From RGIG3009 sp045653425 (lineage in GTDB: Bacteria > Bacillota > Clostridia > Oscillospirales > Acutalibacteraceae), in NCBI GenBank assembly GCA_045653425.1, contig JAZOLU010000041.1:1-44052 (forward strand): a stretch of 44,052 nucleotides of DNA, written 5' to 3'. The notes beneath the pieces were generated by a model. That model had not been told where the DNA came from and did not search any database. It saw nothing but the letters and a program-made list of their open reading frames with translations. Below, in pieces: positions 1 through 7,771 of this stretch. The position numbers were made by a program, and so were the translations under genes. Numbering within the stretch: the first letter of the stretch is position 1; each line of letters begins with the position of its first letter.

Positions 1-13
1 AGAGATACTATCA

Positions 14-73
14 ACTACCCCTCCGTCTTTTGCCTACGGCAAAATCCACCTCCCCTGACAAGGGGAGGTTTTT
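14..73. repeat. Intergenic double-hairpin repeat (REP/MITE-like)
   Basis: Two consecutive inverted repeats: TTTTGCC-TAC-GGCAAAA at 33-49 and ACCTCCCC-TGACAA-GGGGAGGT at about 52-71, followed by a short T run. The order (a CCTCCGTC motif, a variable hairpin, then CCACCTCCCCT...AGGGGAGG) resembles a recurrent intergenic repeat I associate with gut Firmicutes genomes. The left end may continue outside the window. The second hairpin could also act as a terminator for a plus-strand gene lying to the left. Confidence 0.55.
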
Positions 74-96
74 CTCATGCTAAAGCTTTTTATCCT

Positions 97-123
97 CCCC
101 CAGTAAAACTGGGGGTTTATTTT
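97..123 (+). terminator. Rho-independent terminator, left edge
   Basis: Stem CCCCCAGT / ACTGGGGG with an AAA loop, followed by TTTATTTT. It would end transcription arriving on the plus strand from outside the window. The minus strand lacks an equally good T tract. Confidence 0.6.
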
Positions 124-138
124 CACGCCTAAAGGCAC

Positions 139-178
139 CAAAAAACTCCGGTTTCCAACAAACATTGAAAACCGGAGT
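139..178 (-). terminator. Terminator of the degV gene
   Basis: On the minus strand the stem ACTCCGGTTT / AAACCGGAGT encloses a 14-nt loop and is followed by a TTTTTT run. It begins 10 bases after the degV stop codon. Confidence 0.75.
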
Positions 179-188
179 AACATCCGTT

Positions 189-1076
189 TTAGTTAACGCG
201 AGGCGTACCCCAAAAGAACAGTGCCACCGTACCGGGACCGGTGTGACTGCCAATGGTTGTACCGATATCGTAAATTTCCACCTTGCCGTCCAAATTCGGG
301 AACTTCTCCTCCACCAAATCGGCTACGGCGCGAGCATCCTCGTAACAGGCGGAATGACTAATATAACATTTGCCGTTATACCCCGTACCGCGGGCGGCGT
401 ATTCTGTCATACGTTCCACAATGGCTTTAATTACCGGCCGCTTGCCGCGAATTTTACTGCGCGGCACCAGTTGCCCTTTGTCATTCACGTTAAGCAACGG
501 GCAAATGTTCAGCAACCCGCCAAACCAACCCGCCGCTTTGGAAATGCGGCCGCCCTTAACGTAAAACGTCAAGTCGGTGGAAAAGAACCAGTGATGCACC
601 TCGTTTTTATGTTGTTCAGCCCAATCGCGCACCTCGTCAATGGTAGCGCCCGCATCACGCATATCCGCCAGTTTGTCCATAAGTAGCCCAAAACCGGAAG
701 ACGCCGCCAACGAATCCACCACAAAAATGCGGCGGTCGGGATACCGTTCCGCGGCAATAGCAGCCGCGTTGCGTGCCGAGTTCACCGAACCCGAAATGCC
801 GGAGGACAACGCTAAATGCAATACGTCTTTCCCCTCCGCCAGCAGGGAATCAAAATACTCCAAGTACTCGGAAATGTTTACCTGCGAGGTAGAGGTTTCT
901 GCCCCCTCTGCCATACGGCGGTAAAATTCCGGAAACGAAATAGTCTGCCCCAAGTCATCTGCGCGTTCCACGCCGTCCAATGTGTAGTGAAAACAGATGT
1001 ACCGAATGTTCCGCCTCTCAAAATGCGCCTTGGTCAAATCTGCCGTAGAACAACAACTCAAAATAAAATCGCTCAT
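189..1076 (-). CDS. DegV family fatty-acid-binding protein (FakB-like)
   Basis: A 295 aa DegV/EDD-fold protein. In characterised members (FakB) the protein binds one fatty acid, presents its carboxylate to the kinase FakA, and releases acyl phosphate for phospholipid synthesis. Visible family marks are the N-terminal start MSDFILSCCSTADL, the TSQ segment near residue 76, SGISGS, the FYVKGGRISK strand-turn, and IGSHTGPG near the C-terminus. The ATG at 1076 was chosen because AACGGAGGAATTTGGT precedes it. An upstream in-frame ATG at 1172 lacks such a site and would add residues that do not look like DegV. It is probably a single-gene unit with its own extended -10 promoter and terminator. A kinase partner, fakA, lies at 7772. 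Which fatty acid it binds cannot be read from the sequence. Confidence 0.9.
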   Translation of the reverse strand: MSDFILSCCSTADLTKAHFERRNIRYICFHYTLDGVERADDLGQTISFPEFYRRMAEGAETSTSQVNISEYLEYFDSLLAEGKDVLHLALSSGISGSVNSARNAAAIAAERYPDRRIFVVDSLAASSGFGLLMDKLADMRDAGATIDEVRDWAEQHKNEVHHWFFSTDLTFYVKGGRISKAAGWFGGLLNICPLLNVNDKGQLVPRSKIRGKRPVIKAIVERMTEYAARGTGYNGKCYISHSACYEDARAVADLVEEKFPNLDGKVEIYDIGTTIGSHTGPGTVALFFWGTPRVN

Positions 1077-1130
1077 ACCAAATTCCTCCGTTTTATTGCA
1101 CCGCACAGCGGGCGTATGTTTACCGTTAGC

Positions 1131-1139
1131 AGTATACCA
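1131..1139 (-). promoter_or_regulatory. Extended -10 promoter of degV
   Basis: The minus strand carries TGGTATACT (TGn plus -10 TATACT) about 55 bases before the degV start codon. No convincing -35 lies 16-18 bases upstream, which fits an extended -10 promoter. The stretch 1077-1266 between the ABC gene and degV holds nothing else recognisable. Confidence 0.5.
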
Positions 1140-1266
1140 CAATTTCTCGCTCATTGTACTCTCTGTCGGCAATTATTCTCTCTACAAATAAAATCGCCGC
1201 AGTGGAATGGCGCACAGCCACTCTACTACGACGAGAATTTGTAAAAAAGACCCCGCATTTTGTCGT

Positions 1267-2964
1267 TTATACCGCGTGCAATCGCCCGTTTTCCAACCGC
1301 CACACACTTTCGCACCCTGCCACGGTTGTGTTTTTATGAGAAATGAGCAACACCGCTCGGTCGCGCAATGTGCGCAGGTTGTTAAGCAGTTGTTCCTCAG
1401 TAGCGGCATCCAGTGCCGAGGTACATTCGTCCAACAACAGTATCGGCGCATTGTGAAGCACCGCGCGCGCAATACCAATCCGCTGCGCTTGACCCTCGGA
1501 CACACCAAAACCGTTTTCACCAACAAGGGTATCCAGTCCTTGCGGCAACGTTGCCACAAAGTCGTCCAAACACGCCAACCGCAATGCCTCATTCAAGCGT
1601 TCTTCGGCAACAGGGCGGAAAAAGGCAATGTTTTGGCGCAAGGTACCAGCAATTAACGGATTCCCCTGCGGTACATACGCCATTAAACAACGCGTGGCCG
1701 CGCTGGCCGGCACCGAAACCTCGCCTTCCAGCGTAATCTCCCCCGCGGTGCACGGATGAATGGCCAAAATTAATTTCATTAACGTGCTTTTCCCAATACC
1801 GGAAGCACCCACCAACGCCACACATTCCCCGCGGCGCACCGTCAACGTAACGTCTTGCAACACCGGGGTATCGTCATCGTACGCAAATGACACGTCGGAT
1901 AACGTTAACTGCCGAAACCCCTGTGCCAACAAGCGACTATCCGCGGGCAAGCACGGTTTTGGTTCTGCCGGCAACGAATCTGTTTGATACAGTCGCTCTG
2001 CCGACGCCATCATCGCATAATACTGCGTTAACAATCCGGAAGCACCGCGCAACGGCACCTGCAACTGCGATACAATTTGCAGCAATGCGGTAAGTGCGCC
2101 AACTGTCATAGTGCCCATCACCAAACCAAACACGCACCACACCAGCACCACATAATAGGCCGCCGTCATTATCATATACAACCCGCTGCTGCCGAGCACT
2201 TGCAACCGGTTGCGGCGCAACTTTCGCCACAAATACACCTGCTGGCGGTCATCCAGTTGTTCTTCTACCGCCTCTTGGTTATCAAACGCCTTAATAAACA
2301 ACAAATGCGATACCATTTCCTGCATAAAAGAGCGGGTTTTTCCGTTTGCTTCTTGGCACCACTTATGCAGTTGCTTTAATCGCGAACCATACCACCGACT
2401 GCACACAATACCAAGTATGCCCACCGCTATCATCACCAACGTGAGTTGGGGGGCTAACATGGTCATTACCGTAATGCACCCGACCAACCTGGCTACCATA
2501 GATGCCGCCGATGGGAGCAGCCCGACAAGGCTATTGGACACCACGGTGACATCGCTGGTGAGTTGTGTCAGCAACTCGCCGGAGTGATGGGTATGTACCG
2601 TTGCATAATCGGCACGCAACAACGAGGCAAATACCCGCTTCTGCAACGCGATTTCCACCTTGCCGGCGAGGTAGACTCGCCAATGAGAAATGGTGGCATA
2701 CAACACAACCTGACCGATAACCACGGCTACCACTGTGAGCGCAGGGCGGTATAATATCGGTTGCCGCAAACAATCCCATAACGTGTGAACGGCAGTGCTT
2801 TCCAGCAAAGTTTGCGCGGCACCCAGCAGTTCTTTGGACAACAGTGCCAACCAAATATACGCCAGTGCCAATGCCGTTTCCAGCAACGCCAGCACCAGCA
2901 CTCCCGACAGTTGACGGCGCGTGTGGCGGTACAGCCACGCACCGGCCGTGTTTTTTTCTTTCAT
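1267..2964 (-). CDS. ABC exporter, fused membrane and ATPase domains
   Basis: A 565 aa half-transporter: a type I exporter membrane domain (about residues 15-310, several hydrophobic helices) followed by an ATPase domain. Visible ATPase motifs are Walker A GASGIGKST, a signature segment reading VSEGQAQRI in place of the usual LSGGQ, Walker B ILLLDE followed by CTSALD, and the switch histidine in LISHK. There is no N-terminal C39 peptidase domain, so any leader cleavage would need a separate enzyme. The ATG at 2964 overlaps the stop of the peptidase gene as ATGA and has GGAGG upstream. As the last gene of a pqqD/peptidase/kinase-like cassette it most likely exports a modified peptide. A role in lipid or drug export cannot be excluded. 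It probably works as a homodimer. Confidence 0.88.
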   Translation of the reverse strand: MKEKNTAGAWLYRHTRRQLSGVLVLALLETALALAYIWLALLSKELLGAAQTLLESTAVHTLWDCLRQPILYRPALTVVAVVIGQVVLYATISHWRVYLAGKVEIALQKRVFASLLRADYATVHTHHSGELLTQLTSDVTVVSNSLVGLLPSAASMVARLVGCITVMTMLAPQLTLVMIAVGILGIVCSRWYGSRLKQLHKWCQEANGKTRSFMQEMVSHLLFIKAFDNQEAVEEQLDDRQQVYLWRKLRRNRLQVLGSSGLYMIMTAAYYVVLVWCVFGLVMGTMTVGALTALLQIVSQLQVPLRGASGLLTQYYAMMASAERLYQTDSLPAEPKPCLPADSRLLAQGFRQLTLSDVSFAYDDDTPVLQDVTLTVRRGECVALVGASGIGKSTLMKLILAIHPCTAGEITLEGEVSVPASAATRCLMAYVPQGNPLIAGTLRQNIAFFRPVAEERLNEALRLACLDDFVATLPQGLDTLVGENGFGVSEGQAQRIGIARAVLHNAPILLLDECTSALDAATEEQLLNNLRTLRDRAVLLISHKNTTVAGCESVWRLENGRLHAV

Positions 2965-3425
2965 CGGCGCCACCTCCGCAAACGAGCCACCGCCCGAAAA
3001 ATGAACGGGCGCAACGGGCGTAGCCACATCCAAACCGTACTGTACAGTCGGTAGGCCACACTGCGGCAACTGCCCGCCTTTCCTGCACGGATAAAGCCGG
3101 TCATTACCGCCCGTACGCACTCCTTTGGTAAGCCGACTTCTAACTCGCGTTGCGCATCCCCTGCCAACGTATAGGTGTCTGAGTGCACGTGTAAAATACG
3201 GTGCAACACAAACGTGCCGTCCGGACGGCGGTATAACGGTACATCCCCACGCCGCAACGCGCGCGGGTCACACGCCGATAAAATGGCGCAATCGCGTTTG
3301 TGGGCAAACAACGGGCGCATACTGTTCCCCGTTACGCCCAGTGTGACCGTTAGCCCTTGACGGAAAGATTCCTCCATCATTGGCAACAAATCTGCTAGGG
3401 GCACCGTCATTTCTATCGGTTTCAT
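2961..3425 (-). CDS. S24/S26-type (signal-peptidase-like) serine peptidase
   Basis: A 154 aa protein with the signal-peptidase fold motifs. The nucleophile lies in VTGNSMRPLF (Ser35), a VLHRI segment places His75 where bacterial enzymes have Lys, and AGD (Asp90) follows. A Ser-His-Asp set is typical of the archaeal/ER-like S26 branch, so this differs from the housekeeping LepB at 35743. No clear N-terminal membrane anchor is seen; the C-terminus is basic with a short hydrophobic stretch. The start ATG at 3425 overlaps the pqqD stop as ATGA, and its own stop overlaps the ABC start in the same way, so pqqD, peptidase and exporter are translationally coupled. I infer that it trims the leader of a peptide before export. 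Its true substrate is unknown. Confidence 0.75.
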   Translation of the reverse strand: MKPIEMTVPLADLLPMMEESFRQGLTVTLGVTGNSMRPLFAHKRDCAILSACDPRALRRGDVPLYRRPDGTFVLHRILHVHSDTYTLAGDAQRELEVGLPKECVRAVMTGFIRAGKAGSCRSVAYRLYSTVWMWLRPLRPFIFRAVARLRRWRR

Positions 3426-3685
3426 ATGAGTAACTCCGCCTCGCGCAGTTTGTCCGCAAAAGCGGCCACATCCGCCGCCGCGGTAGCGGCATCCACCGCA
3501 TACTCCGCCGTGAGTGCCGCGCACAATTCCTCCACCGCACATTCTTCTTGCAGGTGTTTCCACAAAAATGCGCCGGTTTCATTCAATGTAATAAGTCCCT
3601 CAAAGTCCAACGTTTGCCGACCAACGGCAACCACCACGTACTCACCGCAAATTTCGCGCAAGACAAATCCTTCTTTAATTTTCAT
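3422..3685 (-). CDS. PqqD-family peptide-binding protein (RiPP recognition element)
   Basis: An 87 aa PqqD-like protein: two short N-terminal strands (VLREICGEYVVV, then GRQTLDFEGLITLNETG), then AFLWKHL and a helical C-terminal half, matching the winged-helix RiPP recognition element. Proteins of this family bind the leader of a precursor peptide and hand it to modifying enzymes. Here it stands alone rather than fused to an enzyme. AAGGAGAAG lies before the ATG. It sits 13 bases after the kinase-like gene and overlaps the next gene by 4 bases. No radical SAM, cyclase or transglutaminase partner is adjacent, so the chemistry it serves is not visible in this window. Confidence 0.82.
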   Translation of the reverse strand: MKIKEGFVLREICGEYVVVAVGRQTLDFEGLITLNETGAFLWKHLQEECAVEELCAALTAEYAVDAATAAADVAAFADKLREAELLI

Positions 3686-3698
3686 AGCACTTCTCCTT

Positions 3699-4568
3699 TT
3701 ATAACCCCACGGCAGCGCGAACCGTTTCCACTGCCTTGGTACTAATCGTACACCCCAGTAAAAATACCGGCACGCTGTTAATCAGTCGCACGGCGGAATC
3801 TATCAGTTTTTCTCCCAACGCGCTGTCGTGAAACGGCATAGGCAATTCACGGTTCATATACAGCATCGCCTCGGTAGCTGATAACCGCCGAATGGTGTTT
3901 TGCGAGTTTCGCTCCAAAAACACCACCGCACGTAACGGCGCGGCAATGTTGTTGTTCAAATCGGTTTTTCCGCTCCACGGCGTTCCGTAAATCATAGGTT
4001 CACCGTCTTGGTTAAAACGAACAGTCGGTTTGTCGTCGTTAACCATCACCACTCGCTCACCGTAACACTCTCGCCACAACCCACTGTGCGTGGATTTGCC
4101 CGTACCGGGTGGGGCGGAAAACACCAAACCGTGACCGTCAAATGCCAAGGCGGAACTGTGCAGCACCAACCCACCCAGATAGGTCACGCGGTCGGCAAAT
4201 ACCGAACCAGTCAGCATATACTCAAAGTCCGTGAGCGACAACGTGGGATGCGCTCGACTGCGCAACACGCAAATATCCGCCTCGGTATAATCCGGCGTAA
4301 CGGTAATGGTTTGGAGTAACCGCCCCGTCTTACCGCCGTATACACACCGACAACGGCGGCCGTCGGGTAACTGCACAACGTGCAATGTGTCTCGGCAGCG
4401 TTCCACCGTTCCCACCGGTGCTACCAGCACGTCCGGCGTTTCGCACCGAATACGTAAATCCGGTGTACGGGAAGTGTCATCTGCATAATCGCGCAGACGG
4501 CGGTCAAAAAACGCCGTGTCCACCGCGGTTATTTCGGTTGTTAAACCGGCAATGCACACCCGATACAT
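3699..4568 (-). CDS. HPr kinase/phosphorylase-like protein of RiPP cassette
   Basis: A 289 aa protein with a divergent N-terminal half and a C-terminal P-loop domain. The P-loop APPGTGKST lies near residues 152-160, preceded by VLHSSALAF and followed by VNDDKP, in the pattern of HPr kinase (HprK) C-terminal domains. True HprK has a different N-terminal domain and a longer signature, so this is better placed with the short HprK-like kinases found in lasso-peptide and other PqqD clusters. In the paeninodin lasso cluster such a kinase phosphorylates the precursor. The second ATG (4568) is preferred over 4574 because AAAGGAG is 8 bases upstream of it. The gene follows the rex stop by 13 bases, so it is co-transcribed with acnA-rex. 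Confidence 0.75.
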   Translation of the reverse strand: MYRVCIAGLTTEITAVDTAFFDRRLRDYADDTSRTPDLRIRCETPDVLVAPVGTVERCRDTLHVVQLPDGRRCRCVYGGKTGRLLQTITVTPDYTEADICVLRSRAHPTLSLTDFEYMLTGSVFADRVTYLGGLVLHSSALAFDGHGLVFSAPPGTGKSTHSGLWRECYGERVVMVNDDKPTVRFNQDGEPMIYGTPWSGKTDLNNNIAAPLRAVVFLERNSQNTIRRLSATEAMLYMNRELPMPFHDSALGEKLIDSAVRLINSVPVFLLGCTISTKAVETVRAAVGL

Positions 4569-4581
4569 CGTCATTACTCCT

Positions 4582-5217
4582 TTACTGTTGTTTTAATAAA
4601 TAAGACAACGTCATTAAACTGTCGCCCAGATGCACGTTTTCCACCACCACGTCGGGGTAATCCAGCAAAATATCATAGTGGCTGAAATTCCAAAAGGCGC
4701 GCACACCGGCATTCACCAACCGTTCCACCAACTGCGGTGCGGCGCAGCGCGGAACACACAATACCGCCGCTTGCGGGCGTTTCTGGTCGCAAAACACCTC
4801 CAGCGAAGCGGTTGACTGTATGGTTATCCCGTTGAGCACCGTGCCGATAAGTGTGGGTGCATCATCAAAAATGCCCAGCAGCGGCAAGCCCTTGCCGGCA
4901 AAATCAATGTGATTTACCAACGCCTGCCCCAGGTTGCCCGCACCGATAAGCACCATACCGTTGCTACCACCAATACCAAGAATATGCCCCAATTCGGCGC
5001 ACAAACGCTCCGTAGCATATCCGTAACCTTGCTGGCCGAACTCACCGAAGCAATTCAGGTCCTGCCGAATCTGTGACGCGGTCAACCCCATTCTTTTCGC
5101 CAATTCGCGCGAGGAAATACGGGCCACACCACTGTCACGCAGGTCGCAGAAAAACCGATAATAGCGCGGCAATCGCCGCACCACCGGCATAGCAATCGGT
5201 GTTTCTTTTTCAGCCAT
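4582..5217 (-). CDS. rex: Redox-sensing transcriptional repressor Rex
   Basis: A 211 aa Rex protein. The N-terminal winged helix contains LPRYYRFF, SSRELAKRMG and QIRQDLNCFGEFGQQGYGY, the hallmark DNA-binding segment. A Rossmann domain with GAGNLG (residues 92-97) binds NADH/NAD+, and the C-terminal helix mediates domain swapping in the dimer. Rex represses fermentation and respiration genes when NAD+ is high and releases DNA when NADH rises. It lies 12 bases after the aconitase gene and ahead of the HPrK-like gene. A palindrome resembling the clostridial Rex site overlaps the -35 of the shared promoter (7218-7235), which suggests autoregulation. Confidence 0.96.
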   Translation of the reverse strand: MAEKETPIAMPVVRRLPRYYRFFCDLRDSGVARISSRELAKRMGLTASQIRQDLNCFGEFGQQGYGYATERLCAELGHILGIGGSNGMVLIGAGNLGQALVNHIDFAGKGLPLLGIFDDAPTLIGTVLNGITIQSTASLEVFCDQKRPQAAVLCVPRCAAPQLVERLVNAGVRAFWNFSHYDILLDYPDVVVENVHLGDSLMTLSYLLKQQ

Positions 5218-5229
5218 ACTACCCCATCC

Positions 5230-7164
5230 TTATTGTTCCAGCTCGCGCGTGTAATCCAACAAACCACCCGCCAGCAAAATGGCCGTTTGCCGCTCGGAGA
5301 AACCGGCGTTCAACGGATATTCCTCGCCCGTCGTCTCGTTTTTAAGCACCACGGGTTCCCCGTTTTGGATACGGCGGCGAATATCCGGCAACGACAACGT
5401 GTCGTACAACGAGATGTTATCGTAATCCGCCTCGTTTACAAAGGTGAACGGCAAAATACCGGCGTTAATTAAGTTTGCCACGTGAATACGTGCAAACGAT
5501 TTCACTACCACGGCACGAATGCCCAAATACAACGGTGCCAGCGCCGCGTGTTCACGGGAACTGCCCTGCCCGTAGTTGGAACCGCCAACAATGATGCCCG
5601 CACCCTCGGCCTCACAACGCGCCGGGAATTCGGGGTCGCAACGCACAAAGCAATGCTGAGAAATGGCAGGAATATTGGAACGCAACGGCAATATCTTGGC
5701 ACCCGCCGGCTTAATGTGGTCGGTGGTAATGTTATCGCCCACTTTTAACAGTACCTTGGCACGGATATGCTCGTCCAACGGTTGCGTGCGGGGGAACGGC
5801 TTAATGTTCGGGCCGCGTACAATTTCCACCGCGTCCATTTCGCTTTCCGGCGCGGGGGGAATAATCATATTGTCGTCAATACGGAAACTTTCGGGCATCG
5901 ATACCGTTATCGGCTCACCCAACGTACGCGGGTCGGTAAGCACACCGGTAAGTGCCGAAACCGCCGCCGTTTCCGGACTGACCAAGTATACCTGCCCGTC
6001 TGCCGTGCCGGAACGCCCCTCAAAGTTGCGGTTAAAGGTGCGCAACGACACGCCGCCGGAATTGGGAGATTGACCCATACCAATGCACGGACCGCAAGCA
6101 CATTCCAAAATACGCGCACCGGCGGCAATCAAATCCGCCAACGCGCCGTTTTCCGCCAGCATCGTGTATACCTGTTTAGAACCGGGTGCAATGGACAAAC
6201 TGACATTGGGGTGCACTGTGCGCCCTTTCAAAATGGCCGCCACTTTCAGCAAATCCATTAACGACGAGTTGGTGCAAGAACCAATACAGCACTGGTCCAC
6301 CGCAATGGTACCAATATCGCTCACCGCGCGCACCGCATCCGGCGAATGAGGACACGCCGCCAACGGTACCAGTGTGTTCAAATCAATGGTAATCACTTCG
6401 TCATACTCGGCATCCTCATCGGGTTGCAGTGCCACCCAATCCGCCTCGCGCCCTTGCGCTTTCATAAACGCACGGGTAACATCATCCGACGGGAAAATGG
6501 AGGTGGAAGCGCCCAATTCTGCCCCCATATTGGTAATGGTGGCGCGTTCCGGTACCGACAACGTAGCAACACCCGGGCCGCCGTATTCCACAATCTTGCC
6601 AACGCCGCCCTTTACGGTCATACGGCGCAACACTTCCAAAATAACGTCTTTGGCGGCTACCCACGGTTGCAACGCACCCGTCAGGTTTACGCGCACCATA
6701 CGCGGCATGGTGATGTAATATGTACCGCCGCCCATAGCAACTGCCACGTCCAGTCCGCCCGCACCAAAGGCCAACATACCAATGCCGCCACCGGTAGGCG
6801 TGTGGCTGTCCGACCCAATCAGCGTTTTGCCGGGAATACCGAACCGCTCCAAATGCACCTGATGGCAAATACCGTTGCCGGGGCGAGAAAAATACAATCC
6901 GTGTTTTTTACATACCGTTTGAATATAGCGGTGGTCGTCCGCGTTTTCAAATCCGGTTTGCAGAGTATTGTGGTCAATGTAAGCCACCGAGCGCTCGGTA
7001 CGCACCCGCGGGACACCCATTGCCTCAAACTCCAAATAGGCCATTGTGCCGGTAGCGTCCTGCGTCAGCGTTTGGTCAATTTTCAAACCAATTTCCTCGC
7101 CAACCTTCATTTCGCCGCAAACCAGATGTGAACGAATCAACTTTTGTGCCAGTGTATAACCCAT
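5230..7164 (-). CDS. acnA: Aconitate hydratase
   Basis: A 644 aa aconitase of the shorter type seen in Clostridia and related to the homoaconitase/IPM isomerase branch. It interconverts citrate and isocitrate. The [4Fe-4S] ligands are visible as CIGSCTNSS (Cys297) and CACGPC (Cys357, Cys360). SDSHTPTGGG, GGGTYY, and the C-terminal swivel motif GSNYGQGSSREHAAL complete the family pattern. The ATG at 7164 has AAGGAG 8 bases upstream; a GTG three codons earlier is too close to that site. It is the first gene of an operon that continues into rex and the PqqD cassette and is driven by a near-consensus promoter. In Clostridia the enzyme usually serves the oxidative branch to 2-oxoglutarate and glutamate. 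The symbol is by family, and acn would do equally. Confidence 0.93.
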   Translation of the reverse strand: MGYTLAQKLIRSHLVCGEMKVGEEIGLKIDQTLTQDATGTMAYLEFEAMGVPRVRTERSVAYIDHNTLQTGFENADDHRYIQTVCKKHGLYFSRPGNGICHQVHLERFGIPGKTLIGSDSHTPTGGGIGMLAFGAGGLDVAVAMGGGTYYITMPRMVRVNLTGALQPWVAAKDVILEVLRRMTVKGGVGKIVEYGGPGVATLSVPERATITNMGAELGASTSIFPSDDVTRAFMKAQGREADWVALQPDEDAEYDEVITIDLNTLVPLAACPHSPDAVRAVSDIGTIAVDQCCIGSCTNSSLMDLLKVAAILKGRTVHPNVSLSIAPGSKQVYTMLAENGALADLIAAGARILECACGPCIGMGQSPNSGGVSLRTFNRNFEGRSGTADGQVYLVSPETAAVSALTGVLTDPRTLGEPITVSMPESFRIDDNMIIPPAPESEMDAVEIVRGPNIKPFPRTQPLDEHIRAKVLLKVGDNITTDHIKPAGAKILPLRSNIPAISQHCFVRCDPEFPARCEAEGAGIIVGGSNYGQGSSREHAALAPLYLGIRAVVVKSFARIHVANLINAGILPFTFVNEADYDNISLYDTLSLPDIRRRIQNGEPVVLKNETTGEEYPLNAGFSERQTAILLAGGLLDYTRELEQ

Positions 7165-7194
7165 GGTAGTCACTCCTTGTCATAATTACTTTTA

Positions 7195-7224
7195 ATTATA
7201 CGGTAAAAGGTATGCTTTTGTCAA
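7195..7224 (-). promoter_or_regulatory. Sigma-A promoter of acnA-rex-PqqD operon
   Basis: Minus strand: -35 TTGACA (7219-7224), 18-base spacer, -10 TATAAT (7195-7200), both perfect consensus hexamers. The leader to the acnA ATG is only about 25 bases, so there is no room for a riboswitch. Confidence 0.85.
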
Positions 7225-7235
7225 TGATTAAGCAA
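7218..7235. promoter_or_regulatory. Candidate Rex operator (ROP) over acnA promoter
   Basis: The plus strand reads TTGTCAA-TGAT-TAAGCAA. Against the Clostridium Rex consensus TTGTTAA-N4-TTAACAA it keeps 11 of 14 informative positions, and it overlaps the -35 of the acnA-rex promoter. The location directly upstream of an operon containing rex fits the autoregulation seen for Rex in other Firmicutes. The match is imperfect and untested. Confidence 0.5.
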
Positions 7236-7260
7236 TTTTGCCAAACCTTTTCATTTCCTC

Positions 7261-7289
7261 TTGATTATCTGCGCAAAATGCGCTATAAT
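7261..7289 (+). promoter_or_regulatory. Sigma-A promoter of asp23-fakA
   Basis: -35 TTGATT (7261-7266), 17-base spacer, -10 TATAAT (7284-7289). The spacer contains GCGC-AAAAT-GCGC, a small inverted repeat that could be an operator. It diverges from the acnA promoter about 37 bases away. Confidence 0.8.
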
Positions 7290-7371
7290 AAACAAGAACG
7301 TTTGGCGAGAATATCGCCTTTCGCAATATGTTTTGTTTTATTTCTTGCCCGGAAAGGTGTGTGGAAACCGT

Positions 7372-7725
7372 ATGATTCGTATGGAAAATCATTTGGGAAC
7401 TATTGAGATTTCGCAAGAATACTTTGCCTATCTCATCGGCAATGCGGCCTCCTCCTGTTACGGCGTTGCCGGTATGGTAAAAAGCGGCACGCGGCAGGGG
7501 TTGCGTTCCATCTTCTTCCGCCGCTCGTTTGCGGACGAAGGCATTCGTGTTCGCAGTGAAGCCGGCAAGTTGGTGGTGGATGTCCACATTTGTGTGATTC
7601 ACGGAATGAACATTGCCGAAATTTCCAAAAGCATTGTCAACAAGGTACGCTACACGGTGGAGGAAGCCACCGGTTTAACGGTAAAACGCGTCAACGTGTA
7701 TGTTGACGGAATGAAACCCGAATAA
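7372..7725 (+). CDS. Asp23/Gls24 family protein (YloU-like)
   Basis: A 117 aa alkaline-shock/Gls24-family protein: ENHLGTIEISQEYFAYLIGNAASSCYGVAGM at the N-terminus, a central VVDVHICVIHGMNIAEISKSI, and a C-terminal VEEATGLTVKRVNVYVDGM. Members are small cytoplasmic or membrane-associated proteins linked to the cell envelope stress response; their biochemical role is unclear. The gene directly precedes fakA, the standard yloU-yloV pairing in Firmicutes. Start uncertain: ATG at 7372 or the next ATG at 7381. GGAAAGG lies about 14 bases upstream of the first, and a weaker GGAAA is closer. A longer in-frame extension to 7261 runs into the promoter and is rejected. Confidence 0.88.
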   Translation: MIRMENHLGTIEISQEYFAYLIGNAASSCYGVAGMVKSGTRQGLRSIFFRRSFADEGIRVRSEAGKLVVDVHICVIHGMNIAEISKSIVNKVRYTVEEATGLTVKRVNVYVDGMKPE

Positions 7726-7771
7726 CCTATGCTACGGGTTTTGTTCCCGTGCTATCAAAGGAGTGCTACAC

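Noticed and set aside
1240..1266. Terminator after the ABC exporter gene
   Set aside because: A T run (minus strand TCTTTTTTA) exists, but the preceding bases form only a weak stem, so I do not call it.
6346..7131. 261-codon plus-strand frame opposite acnA
   Set aside because: Antisense shadow; no family features, and acnA motifs are complete on the other strand.
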